From Drosophila miranda (Eukaryota; Arthropoda; Insecta; Diptera; Drosophilidae): a DNA stretch of 64,000 nucleotides. Below are positions 36,915 through 49,000 of the stretch, in pieces (position 1 is the stretch's first letter; every line of letters starts with the position of its first letter). The position numbers and the translations under genes are program-made. The notes beneath the pieces are model-generated. The model had not been told where the DNA came from, searched no databases, and worked only from the letters and a program-made list of their open reading frames with translations. The stretch covers positions 36,417,124 through 36,481,123 of the forward strand of contig NW_022881603.1 in the NCBI RefSeq assembly GCF_003369915.1. The letters run 5' to 3'.

Positions 36915-39820
36915 ATGATTACCAGAGCAATGAGCAAATTAAGGGCAACGGATGAAATGGACGAGGACAACGTTGAGATGGGAAAAGTGGAAAGAGAATC
37001 CGCGCAAGGTGAAGCCTCAAATATGGAGGGGGCCGGGGCCGGCACATCAAAAGAAGCCCAATCACATGGCGTTGTTAACGTTATGATGGGGATGTGGCGC
37101 CAAATGCAAGAAAGTCAGCGGGCCAATGCAATGCAAATGCAGCAGTTCCAAATGGAAGTTCTGCGGATGAATCAAATTCAAATGGAAAAAACTAATATAC
37201 TTCTGCGATCCCTTGGTATTAGTGGAAGGAGAACTGGCGAGCCACGACCACAATCAACCACGGATGAGCCCTCAGTGATATCTGACGCAGTCTCATCACC
37301 AAGGCAACCGGTTCCTTCTCAGGAAACGCAAAGAAAATTGTACGATCTACCGGAGTTTAATGGTGCTCCCGAAGAGTGGCCAATGTTCAACGAAGCTTTC
37401 ACTATGACCACTGTAGAGTACGGATACAGTGACAGGCAAAATTTGTTACGCCTCCAAAAGGCAATAAATAGCAAGGCTAGGGAGACCGTTGAATGTTTGC
37501 TTATTCACAGTTCTAACGCTTCAAATATTTTAGAGACCCTTAAACAAAATTTTGGTAGACCGGAGAAACTCGTAAAAAGCCAGATTAGTCGCGTTAGAGA
37601 ATTTCCGAGCATTCGCGAAGGGAGATTGGAACAATTAGTAGAGTTCAAAATGATGGTACAAAACTTGGCTTCATTCTTAGAAGCAGCTAACGCACATCAG
37701 CAGTTAAAAAACCCAACATTAATGGAGGAGTTAATCTTAAAGTTGCCAGTGCAACAGAGACTGGAGTGGGCACGCCATTCCAAGCAACTAGGAGATGAAA
37801 AATCGATCAGTCATTTAAGTCTATGGCTTCAGGGATTGGCCGAAGAAGTGCAAGTCGCAGGATTGGTTGACGATCAGGCGACGTTCAAGCCAAAGAAGGA
37901 AAAGTCGAGACTATTCCATGCAAACGACATCAGACTTGTAACCATGAAGGCGTGCTCCGTCTGCAATGGGAAACACGACTGGGAAAACTGTAACTCATTT
38001 GCCCAGTTAGAACTTGAAAAAAAATGGCAGCATGTAAGGGAAAGAAAATTATGCTTTAATTGCCTAAAGTACTGCCATCGTAGTCAAAAATGTAGACGAC
38101 ATCACCAATGTGGACTTGATGGATGTGCCAAACGCATTCACCGTTTGCTCCATGCAGAATCAGTTAATCAACCAGGCGAGGAAGTAAAGTTCACAGGAAC
38201 AGCAACGCATGAGGCTAGCTCAATGATTTTGTTTAAGATATTGCCTGTTAATCTTCATGCTAAAAATAAAATAGTGAGGTGCCACGCCTTTTTGGATGAA
38301 GGTTCTGCAGTAACCCTTATAAATGAAAGCCTGGCAGACGAGTTAGGATTACATGGGCCCAAAGAAAGTCTGACATTGCAATGGTTTGGAGAAAAGACAT
38401 CAACGGAATTGGTCAGCCGATTTAATATTGGAATATCTGATGAACGTGGAGGCAAGGTCTATGCACTAAACGGAGTAAGGACTATTAAGGATTTACGGCT
38501 GCCGAAGCAATCCGTAAACATGTCTGAGCTAAGTTCGCAATACCCACACATAAAGAGTATTCCTTTGAAAGGCTATAGAAATGCTAGACCTGAAATACTA
38601 ATCGGACTAGATAACCTACATTTGATAGCTCCAAAGCAAATGAGATCTATGGGATACGTTGGGCCAGCCATTGCATTAACCAATCTGGGATGGGTTGCGT
38701 TTGGAAAATGTCGCGGAGAATCAGGACCCATGAGTAATGTAAAGGCCGTACATCTGGTTAAACACAATGACGGAGCACATTGAACAGTTGGTGCGAGACT
38801 ACATCACGAATTCGGAAATGGATGTGCGGATTGTGAAAAACCACGTAGAAGGTCGAGAAACTGAGAGATCGAACCGATTGCTGTCAACCACGACAAAACG
38901 TATTGGTGACCGTTTTGAAACGGGATTACTATGGAAAGTGGATGACGTCGTCTTGCCTGACAGCAAGAAAATGGCAATAAAGAGACAATTGTCTTTGGAA
39001 AGAAAATTTATACATGATCCAGAGTACTACAAAAAATACTGCGACCTGATGGAAGCATACGAAGAAAAGTCATACATTCGGCATATCACAAGCAATGAAC
39101 TGGAAGTGGACAAGAAAAAAGAATGGTTCCTGCCTCATTTTGGGGTCTTAAATCCTAACAAGCCCGGCAAGTTCAGAATTGTTTTCGACGCGGCTGCAGA
39201 AGTCGATGGAGTGTCGTTAAACTCCATGCTCATGACTGGCCCCGACGGGTATCAATCCCTAACGGACATTCTTATGAGGTTCAGACAGAAACCGATTGGA
39301 GTCTGTGCTGCCATAGCAGAAATGTTCCACCAAGTCATAATACGAAAGGAGGATCGATGTGCCCAACGCATACTATGGAGGAAGAATCCAGGCGACGAGA
39401 TGAAGGAGTATGAAATGCAGGTCATGACCTTTGGAGCCAAATGTTCACCGGCCTCTGCTCAATATGTGAAAAATAGAAACGCACTTGAATTTAAGGAATC
39501 GTATCCAGATGCGGTGAATGCCATTATTAAAAACCATTATGTGGACGATTTGATGCATTGTTTTTCATCCGAAGAATCGGCTGTGAGAGTCGTGAGGAGA
39601 TAGTTGACATTCACAAAAAGGGAGGATTCGAACTGAGAAAGCTTGTGTCCAATTCGAAATTCTTCAACAAGGTTTTTGGTAACGAACAAGTAGCTGAACC
39701 CATAACTCTTGATAGGGATGAATCTTCGCATTATCAAAAGGTCCTGGGAATGTACTGGTGTACACGCAGCGACGAATTTGGGTTCTCACTTTCGTTTAAC
39801 AAAATTGACGCATCAATCTT
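36915..39820 (+). pseudogene. gag-pol: BEL unit 7, 5' part: gag-RT, broken and interrupted
   Basis: The frame runs from ATG 36915 through both knuckles and an intact protease active site (Asp at about 38295). An extra G near 38772 shifts it, and this change is shared with unit 3. RT then reads until a 1-bp deletion near 39595. The motif-A Asp is replaced by Ala (GAC to GCC, substitution at 39311), which should abolish polymerase activity. YVDDL is intact. The unit carries several private Gag substitutions and is cut at 39820 by the inverted dimer. Its remainder is at 51906-54183. Confidence 0.92.
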
Positions 39821-40127
39821 TGTTGAGTCCAGGAACGTGAGAATTGCGGATAAAACACAATCGCTTATCTTCATAGGTACTTAGGCGTTGGTTGCGTTTT
39901 ATTTCCTATTTGCAAAAGGAGGTTAATACATTTTATTCTTATATGTGTATAATATATCTACGCACGCTTCGTCTTTTCTCCCCGCTCTTTCTTCGAGTGC
40001 TCAAACTAATGTGACCTTCTTGTCTTTTCATAGTGTGGCCATTTTTCTTCTCTCTTTTTTCTTTACGTAGGGTATCTGTGCCCTTGCTTAAAACTAAGTA
40101 TATATAAGCTAATTTTTCTCGACAACA
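39821..40127 (-). repeat. BEL LTR H (3' LTR of m1)
   Basis: This 307-bp LTR is on the minus strand and is of the TATATATA class. On the plus strand it starts TGTTGAGTCC directly after the target duplication. It has private changes in the region corresponding to ATTACCTACATA. Confidence 0.95.
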
Positions 40128-40160
40128 TCCCCACCACCGTGAATCAAGCACGCTCGTGAT

Positions 40161-42194
40161 TCACAATATGTCTAGCTTTTCCAGCATACAGGTTGGGCGG
40201 TGTAGAACTCCAGCCGTCGTCTTTACAGTGGCTGATTGAACCTGTCCGTCGCGTCCAGGCGTGACTGCTAGAATAACTCCCTTTTTCCATTGAGATCGAT
40301 GAAGGTTCTTATCACAGATAAGAACAATGTCCATTTCAGCGAGTGGTGGCACTGGGTGATGCCACTTTGTCCGTCTGCATAGGTCTGGTAGGTACTCATT
40401 GAGCCACTTGTTCCAAAATGAGTGTGAGATCTGCTGAGCGATGCGCCATTCCTTTCGAGTTGGCTGGTACTTCTCCTCTTGTGGATGTGGTGTCTGGCTA
40501 GAATTGGGAGAACCTAAAAGAAAGTGATTAGGGGTTATCGGATCGTCTGTGGGGTTATCCAGAGCAATGTGTGTAAGCGGTCTGGAATTTACTATGTTTT
40601 CAGCGTTACACATTAGGCTATACAGTATGTCTTCTTTCAGGTTTTTGTCATGCAGCGCGTGTCCTATGGCCCTCTTCACACTGCGTACCAATCTTTCCCA
40701 GCACACACCTGCATGGGGGTTTAGCGGGCAATTAAACAGCCATTCGATCTGCTTGGTTGACAGCTCGTTCGCTATTCTAATGTGATCGAGGTCCTGTAAT
40801 TCTCTTTTCAATTCACGCTCAGCTCCCACCAAATTGGTACCATTGTCAGATCGGATTCTTACTGGTCTTCCGCGCCGCGCCATGAAGTTATGCAATACTC
40901 GAAGACACGTATCTGTTGTCAGGTCCCTGGCAATTTCCAAATGAATTGCTCTTATTGTAAGGCATGTAAATATGCCTATCCAGCGTTTATCGGTACTCCT
41001 TCCTCTTACAACCAGAAACGGTCCCATATAGTCGATTCCAACATATGAGAATGGGCGTACGTACGGAGAGAGTCTGTCCTTAAGAAGTTGTCCCATTAAT
41101 GGCATTTTTGGTGAAGCTCTCTGGATTTTACAAGTCATACAATTTCTAGCTGCACGGCGAACCTCCTGTCGGCAGTGTGGTATGTAGTACTTTCTGCGTA
41201 TTTCTGCTATAATTGTGTTTTCATTCTGGTGTTTCCATAGCTCGTCATAATGTCGCACGATCAATTTTGTAACGTGATGCCCTTGGGGCATTAATATTGG
41301 ACGCCTGGTTTCTTCTCCAACCGAACATGCGTTATTAATACGCCCATTCATGCGGATCACTCCTCTTCCGTCTATGATCGGAGACAACTTCCACAGCTTG
41401 CTGTTCTTTTCGATGGACTGTCCAGTCAATAGCGCCACCCGCTCATCATGAAATGCAACATCCTGTACATTGCGGATCACTATGAGTACAGCTTCTTCAA
41501 TTTCAGCTACATCAAGGTAGACTTTTCGTTTGATCTTACGATCACACATCCTGTAGACCCAAGCGACAACTCGCATCCGCCTTGTAAATGAAGAGAACCT
41601 TTCCAGCAACTCCCTGAATACGATATTGACAGATCCATCTGAAGACATCTCATTGATTGATAACGTAAACTTGCTTCTTAGTTCCAGTTCCGTGTCACCA
41701 ACGTCTGAAGTTCCTAGATTCCATTGACTTGCGTCCTCTTGAAGGAATTGAGGGCCTCTCAACCAGGAGGTTTCTCGAGTTCCAGATCTGAGTTTGGTGC
41801 CAAAGTCTGCCGGGTTATCCTTAGTAGGCACCCAATGCCAATCTTCCAACCTTGTGGCTTCAAGTATCTCGTCAATTCTGTGTCCTACATATGGCTTATA
41901 TTTTCTGTGATCTGATTTAATCCATGCTAAGACAGTCTTGCAGTCGGACCACATGTCGACACATTTGGGGTTGACGTCGTGACCCTCAAGAATACATTTC
42001 CTGAGACGAGTTCCTAGCACTGCCGCCTGTAGCTCGAGCCTGGGTATGGTCGATAGTTTCATTGGGGCACACTTGGTCTTTCCCATTATAAATGCGGACT
42101 TCCATCCAGATTTCGTACGTATGCGCCAGTATCCAACTGCTGCATAAGCTGACTCACTCATCGCAAAATATGTGTAGTTCAATTGGTTCCCCAA
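40161..42194 (-). CDS. gag-pol: BEL m1: open RNase H-integrase ORF, the only intact integrase frame
   Basis: The sense frame is open from just after the 2-bp deletion (about 42161) to the stop at 40161. The first dozen or so codons, to 42194, are out of the native frame, because the deletion moved them. It covers RNase H (Glu in LELQAA, Asp in WSDCKT and NPADFG), the integrase zinc domain (HYDELWKH ... CMTC) and the complete catalytic core: Asp in GIDYMGPF, Asp in RSDNGTN and Glu in CWERLV. The C-terminal domain ends in EKLDIL. Neither the 8-bp nor the 83-bp integrase lesion is present. It lacks the first RNase H Asp in frame and would need a separate start or a frameshift for expression. Confidence 0.85.
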   Translation of the reverse strand: MGNQLNYTYFAMSESAYAAVGYWRIRTKSGWKSAFIMGKTKCAPMKLSTIPRLELQAAVLGTRLRKCILEGHDVNPKCVDMWSDCKTVLAWIKSDHRKYKPYVGHRIDEILEATRLEDWHWVPTKDNPADFGTKLRSGTRETSWLRGPQFLQEDASQWNLGTSDVGDTELELRSKFTLSINEMSSDGSVNIVFRELLERFSSFTRRMRVVAWVYRMCDRKIKRKVYLDVAEIEEAVLIVIRNVQDVAFHDERVALLTGQSIEKNSKLWKLSPIIDGRGVIRMNGRINNACSVGEETRRPILMPQGHHVTKLIVRHYDELWKHQNENTIIAEIRRKYYIPHCRQEVRRAARNCMTCKIQRASPKMPLMGQLLKDRLSPYVRPFSYVGIDYMGPFLVVRGRSTDKRWIGIFTCLTIRAIHLEIARDLTTDTCLRVLHNFMARRGRPVRIRSDNGTNLVGAERELKRELQDLDHIRIANELSTKQIEWLFNCPLNPHAGVCWERLVRSVKRAIGHALHDKNLKEDILYSLMCNAENIVNSRPLTHIALDNPTDDPITPNHFLLGSPNSSQTPHPQEEKYQPTRKEWRIAQQISHSFWNKWLNEYLPDLCRRTKWHHPVPPLAEMDIVLICDKNLHRSQWKKGVILAVTPGRDGQVQSATVKTTAGVLHRPTCMLEKLDIL

Positions 42195-45100
42195 AGAACT
42201 CTTCAGCGTAACATCGGGGTATCCTTATCTTGCATGCTTGGCTTAGGCTGCGCAACCAACATTTCCATTGCTTTATATCGTCGCCCTCAATTGGCTGGTC
42301 CCACTCTGTTCGCTTTTGCCATATTGACTGCAGAAGCAGTTTAGCGATCAGGGAATATTCGGCTAGAATTCCAAATGGGTCAAACACAGACATAACCACT
42401 CGCAATACTTCTCGCTTAGACGGTATTCTTGATTCTGAAAAGATTGATGCGTCAATTTTGTTAAACGAAAGAGAGAACCCAAATTCGTCGCTGCGTGTAC
42501 ACCAGTACATTCCCAGGACCTTTTGATAATGCGAAGATTCATCCCTATCAAGAGTTATGGGTTCAGCTACTTGTTCGTTACCAAAAACCTTGTTGAAGAA
42601 TTTCGAATTGGACACAAACTTTCTCAGTTCGAATCCTCCCTTTTTGTGAATGTCAACTATCTCCTTCACGACTCTCACAGCCGATTCTTCGGATGAAAAA
42701 CAATGCACCAAATCGTCCACATAATGGTTTTTAATAATGGCATTCACCGCATCTGGATACGATTCCTTAAATTCAAGTGCGTTTCTATTTTTCACATATT
42801 GAGCAGAGGCCGGTGAACATTTGGCTCCAAAGGTCATGACCTGCATTTCATACTCCTTCATCTCGTCGCCTGGATTCTTCCTCCATAGTATGCGTTGGGC
42901 ACATCGATCCTCCTTTCGTATTATGACTTGGTGGAACATTTCTGCTATGTCAGCACAGACTCCAATCGGTTTCTGTCTGAACCTCATAAGAATGTCCGTT
43001 AGGGATTGATACCCGTCGGGGCCAGTCATGAGCATGGAGTTTAACGACACTCCATCGACTTCTGCAGCCGCGTCGAAAACAATTCTCAACTTGCCGGGCT
43101 TGTTAGGATTTAAGACCCCAAAATGAGGCAGGAACCATTCTTTTTTCTTGTCCACTTCCAGTTCATTGCTTGTGATATGCCGAATGTATGACTTTTCTTC
43201 GTATGCTTCCATCAGGTCGCAGTATTTTTTGTAGCACTCTGGATCATGTATAAATTTTCTTTCCAAAGACAATTGTCTCTTTATTGCCATTTTCTTGCTG
43301 TCAGGCAAGACGACGTCATCCACTTTCCATAGTAATCCCGTTTCAAAACGGTCACCAATACGTTTTGTCGTGGTTGATAGCAATCGGTTCGATCTCTCAG
43401 TTTCTCGACCTTCTACGTGGTTTTTCACAATCCGCACATCCATTTCCGTATTTGTGATGTAGTCTCGCACCAACTGTTCAATGTGCTCGTCATTGTGTTT
43501 AACCAGATGTACGGCCTTTACATAACTCATGGTTCCTGATTCTCCGCGACATTTTCCATACGCAACCCATCCCAGATTGGTTAATGCAATGGCTGGCCCA
43601 ACGTATCCCATAGATCTCATTTGCTTTGGAGCTATCAAATGTAGGTTATCTAGTCCGATTAGTATTTCAGGTCTAGCATTTCTATAGCCTTTCAAAGGAA
43701 TACTCTTTATATGTGGGTATTGCGAACTTAGCTCAGACATGTTTACGGATTGCTTCGGCAGCCGTAAATCCTTAATAGTCCTTACTCCGTTTAGTGCATA
43801 GACCTTGCCTCCACGTTCATCAGATATTCCAATATTAAATCGGCTGACCAATTCCGTTGATGTCTTTTCTCCAAACCATTGCAATGTCAGACTTTCTTTG
43901 GGCCCATGTAATCCTAACTCGTCTGCCAGGCTTTCATTTATAAGGGTTACTGCAGAACCTTCATCCAAAAAGGCGTGGCACCTCACTATTTTATTTTTAG
44001 CATGAAGATTAACAGGCAATATCTTAAACAAAATCATTGAGCTAGCCTCGTGCGTTGCTGTTCCTGTGAACTTTACTTCCTCGCCTGGTTGATTAACTGA
44101 TTCTGCATGGAGCAAACGGTGAATGCGTTTGGCACATCCATCAAGTCCACATTGGTGATGTCGTCTACATTTTTGACTACGATGGCCGTACTTTAGGCAA
44201 TTGAAGCATAATTTTCTTTCCCTTACATGCAGCCATTTTTTTTCAAGTTCTAACTGGGCAAATGAGTTACAGTTTTCCAAGTCGTGTTTCCCATTGCAGA
44301 CGGAGCACGCCTTCATGGTTACAAGTCCGATGTCGTTTGCATGGAATAGTCTCGACTTTTCCTTCTTTGGCTTGAACGTCGCCTGATCGTCAACCAATCC
44401 TGCGTCTTGCACTTCTTCGGCCAATCCCTGAAGCCATAGACTTAAATGACTGGTCGATTTTTCATCTCCTAGTTGCTTGGAATGGCGTGCCCACTCCAGT
44501 CTCTGTTGCACTGGCAACTTTAAGATTAACTTCTCCATTAATGTTGGGTTTTTTAACTGCTGATGTGCGTTAGCTGCTTTTAAGAATGAAGCCAAGTTTT
44601 GTACCTTCATTTTGAACTCTACTAATTGTTCCAATCTCCCTTCGCGAATGCTCGGAAATTCTCTAACGCGACTAATATGGCTTTTTACGAGTTTCTCCGG
44701 TCTACCAAAATTTGGTTTAAGGGTCTCTAAAATATTTGAAACGTTAGAACTGTGAATAAGCAAACATTCAACGGTCTCCCTAGCCTTGCCCTTTATTGCC
44801 TTTTGGAGGCGTAACAAATTTTGCCTGTCACTGTATCCGTACTCTGCAGTGGTCATAGTGAAAGCTTCGTTGAACATTGGCCACTCTTCGGGAGCACCAT
44901 TAAACTCCGGTAGATCGTACAACTTTCTTTGCGTTTCCTGAGAAGGAACCGGTTGCCTTGGTGATGAGACTGCGTCTGATATCACTGAGGGCTCAGCCGT
45001 GGTTGATTGTGGTCCTGGCTCGCCAGTTCTCCTTCCACTAATACCAAGGGATCGCAGAAGTATATTAGTTTTTTCCATTTGAATTTGATTCATCCGCAGA

Positions 45101-45340
45101 ACTTCCATTTGGAACCATTTGCATTGCATTGGCCCGCTGACTTTCTTGCATTTGGCGCCACATCTCCATCATAACGTTAACAACGCCATGTGATTGGGCT
45201 TATTTTGATGTGCCGGGCCCGGCCCCCTCCATATTTGAGGCTTCACCTTGCGCGGATTCTCTTTCCACTTTTCCCATCTCAACGTTGTCCTCGTCCATTT
45301 CATCCGTTGCCCTTAATTTGCTCATTGCTCTGGTAATCAT
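42160..45340 (-). pseudogene. gag-pol: BEL m1: gag-protease-RT, broken in Gag
   Basis: Gag starts at ATG 45340 and stops after 46 codons at TAA (45200-45202), where other units have GAA. A 5-bp deletion near 45115 then shifts the frame. Downstream a single frame is open to 42154, with zinc knuckles, intact protease active site, RT motif A and YVDDL. The common 2-bp deletion ends it. Gag variants (DEKSTSHLS, WLHVRERK) match unit 3. Apart from these three lesions m1 is the best-preserved unit in the window. Confidence 0.92.
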
Positions 45341-45750
45341 CACCCGCAGACTAACCTTTCCCCAAATCAACAATCAAATTGGCACTTACCAAACAAACCA
45401 CAATCCAGAAATTTTCACTCGATTTCATCAGCCAACTGCGCACTCAAGCCTCTAGTTGCTGGCCCGCAAGAACTTCGTTGGTTAGAGCGAGATGGCAGTA
45501 TGTGCACGATCTCGCATACATACATATAAATGTGCGCTTTTTTCAGCTGCCTGACGTGCGCACCCACGTTGGCCTCCGTGTTCTGCAATGTTTATTATCC
45601 ACCCACGAGCGAGATGACCGTCTCCTTGTGGGTTCCGTCGCTTTTCCAATGTCCAGTATACTTCAGTGCTTGCACCACGAGTTTCTGCCCGTCTTCATAC
45701 AAACTCCAAGAACTCTAGCGTCATTGGCTTCCAAGAAGTGAAATAAAAGA

Positions 45751-46057
45751 TGTTGAGTCCAGGAACGTGAGAATTGCGGATAAAACACAATCTCTTATCT
45801 TCATAGGTATTTAGGCGTTGGTTGCGTTTTATTTCCTATTTGCAAAAGGAGGTTAGTACATTTTATTCTTATATGTAGGTAATATATCTACGCACGCTTC
45901 GTCTTTTCTCTCCGCTCTTTCTTCGACTGCTCAAACTAATGTGACCTTCTTGTCTTTTCATAGTGTGGCCATTTTTCTTCTCTCTTTTTTCTTTACGTAG
46001 GGTATCTGTGCCCTTGCTTAAAACTAAGTATATATAAGCTAATTTTTCTCGACAACA
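45751..46057 (-). repeat. BEL LTR I (between m2 and m1)
   Basis: This 307-bp minus-strand LTR is of the TATATATA class. It shares three diagnostic variants with plus-strand LTR C, and each of the two has only an isolated private change in the AG-rich part. Confidence 0.95.
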
Positions 46058-46090
46058 TCCCCACCACCGTGAATCAAGCACGCTCGTGAT

Positions 46091-49000
46091 TCACAATATG
46101 TCTAGCTTTTCCAGCATACAGGTTGGGCGGTGTAGAACTCCAGCCGTCGTCTTTACAGTGGCTGAGCGAACCTGTCCGTCGCGTCCAGGCGTGACTGCTA
46201 GAATAACTCCCTTTTTCCATTGAGATCGATGAAGATTCTTATCACAGATAAGAACAATGTCCATTTCAGCGAGTGGTGGCATTGGGTGATGCCACTTTGT
46301 CCGTCTGCATAGGTCTGGTAGGTACTCATTGAGCCACTTGTTCCAAAATGAGTGTGAGATCTGCTGAGCGATGCGCCATTCCTTTCGAGTTGGCTGGTAC
46401 TTCTCCTCTTGTGGATGTGGTGTCTGGCTAGAATTGGGAGAACCTAAAAGAAAGTGATTAGGGGTTATCGGATCGTCTGTGGGGTTATCCAGAGCAATGT
46501 GTGTAAGCGGTCTGGAATTTACTATGTTTTCAGCGTTACACATTAGGCTATACAGTATGTCTTCTTTCAGGTTTTTGTCATGCAGCGCGTGTCCTATGGC
46601 CCTCTTCACACTGCGTACCAATCTTTCCCAGCACCCACCTGCATGGGGGTTTAGCGGGCAATTAAACAGCCATTCGATCTGCTTGGTTGACAGCTCGTTC
46701 GCTATTCTAATGTGATCGAGGTCCTGTAATTCTCTTTTCAATTCACGCTCAGCTCCCACCAAAATGGTACCATTGTCAGATCGGATTCTTACTGGTCTTC
46801 CGCGTAAGGCATGTAAATATGCATATCCAGCGTTTCTTCTATCCAGGCCTTCCTCTTACAACCAGAAACGGTCCCATATAAACGATTCCAACATATGAGA
46901 ATAAGCGTACGTACGGAGAGAGTCTGTCCTTAGGAAGTTGTCCCATTAATGGCATTTTTGGTGAAGCTCTCTGGATTTTACAAGTCATACAATTTCTAGC
47001 TGCACGGCGAACCTCCTGTCGGCAGTGTGGTATGTAGTACTTTCTGCGTATTTCTGCTATAATTGTGTTTTCATTCTGGTGTTTCCATAGCTCGTGATAA
47101 TGTCGCACGATCAATTTTGTAACGTGATGCCCTTGGGGCATTAATATTGGACGCCTGGTTTCTTCTCCAACCGAACATGCGTTATTAATACGCCCATTCA
47201 TGCGGATCACTTCTCTTCCGTCTATGATCGGAGACAACTTCCACAGCTTGCTGTTCTTTTCGATGGACTGTCCAGTCAATAGCGCCACCCGCTCATCATG
47301 AAATGCAACATCCTGTACATTGCGGATCACTATGAGTACAGCTTCTTCAATTTCAGCTACATCAAGGTAGACTTTTCGTTTGATCTTACGATCACACATC
47401 CTGTAGACCCAAGCGACAACTCGCATCCGCCTTGTAAATGAAGAGAACCTTTCCAGCAACTCCCTGAATACGATATTGACAGATCCATCTGAAGACATCT
47501 CATTGATTGATAACGTAAACTTGCTTCTTAGTTCCAGTTCCGTGTCACCAACGTCTGAAGTTCCTAGATTCCATTGACTTGCGTCCTCTTGAAGGAATTG
47601 AGGGCCTCTCAACCAGGAGGTTTCTCGAGTTCCAGATCTGAGTTTGGTGCCAAAGTCTGCCGGGTTATCCTTAGTAGGCACCCAATGCCAATCTTCCAAC
47701 CTTGTGGCTTCAAGTATCTCGTCAATTCTGTGTCCTACATATGGCTTATATTTTCTGTGATCCGATTTAATCCATGCTATGACAGTCTTGGAGTCGGACC
47801 ACATGTGGACACATTTGGGGTTGACGTCGTGACCCTCAAGAATACATTTCCTGAGACGAGTTCCTAGCACTGCCGCCTGTAGCTCGAGCCTGGGTATGGT
47901 CGATAGTTTCATTGGGGCACACTTGGTCTTTCCCATTATAAATGCGGACTTCCATCCAGATTTCGTACGTATGCGCCAGTATCCAACTGCTGCATAAGCT
48001 GACTCACTCGCATCGCAAAATATGTGTAGTTCAATTGGTTCCCCAAAGAACTCTTCAGCGTAACATCGGGGTATCCTTATCTTGCATGCTTGGCTTAGGC
48101 TGCGCAACCAACATTTCCATTGCTTTATATCGTCGCCCTCAATTGGCTGGTCCCACTCTGTTCGCTTTTGCCATATTGACTGCAGAAGCAGTTTAGCGAT
48201 CAGGGAATATTCGGCTAGAATTCCAAATGGGTCAAACACAGACATAACCACTCGCAATACTTCTCGCTTAGACGGTATTCTTGATTCTGAAAAGATTGAT
48301 GCGTCAATTTTGTTAAACGAAAGAGAGAACCCAAATTCGTCGCTGCGTGTACACCAGTACATTCCCAGGACCTTTTGATAATTCTAAGCTCCATCCCTAT
48401 CAAGAGTTATGGGTTCAGCTACTTGTTCGTTACCAAAAACCTTGTTGAAGAATTTCGAATTGGACACAAACTTTTTCAGTTCGAATCCTCCCTTTTTGTG
48501 AATGTCAACTATCTCCTTCACGACTCTCACAGCCGATTCTTCGGATGAAAAACAATGCACCAAATCGTCCACATAATGGTTTTTAATAATGGCATTCACC
48601 GCATCTGGATACGATTCCTTAAATTCAAGTGCGTTTCTATTTTTCACATATTGAGCAGAGGCCGGTGAACATTTGGCTCCAAAGGTCATGCCCTGCATTA
48701 CATACTCCTTCATCTCGTCGCCTGGATTCTTCCTCCATAGTATGCGTTGGGCACATCGATCCTCCTTTCGTATTATGACTTGGTGGAACATTTCTGCTAT
48801 GTCAGCACAGACTCCAATCGGTTTCTGTCTGAACCTCATAAGAATGTCCGTTAGGGATTGATACCCGTCGGGGCCAGTCATGAGCATGGAGTTTAACGAC
48901 ACTCCATCGACTTCTGCAGCCGCGTCGAAAACAATTCTCAACTTGCCGGGCTTGTTAGGATTTAAGACCCCAAAATGAGGCAGGAACCATTCTTTTTTCT

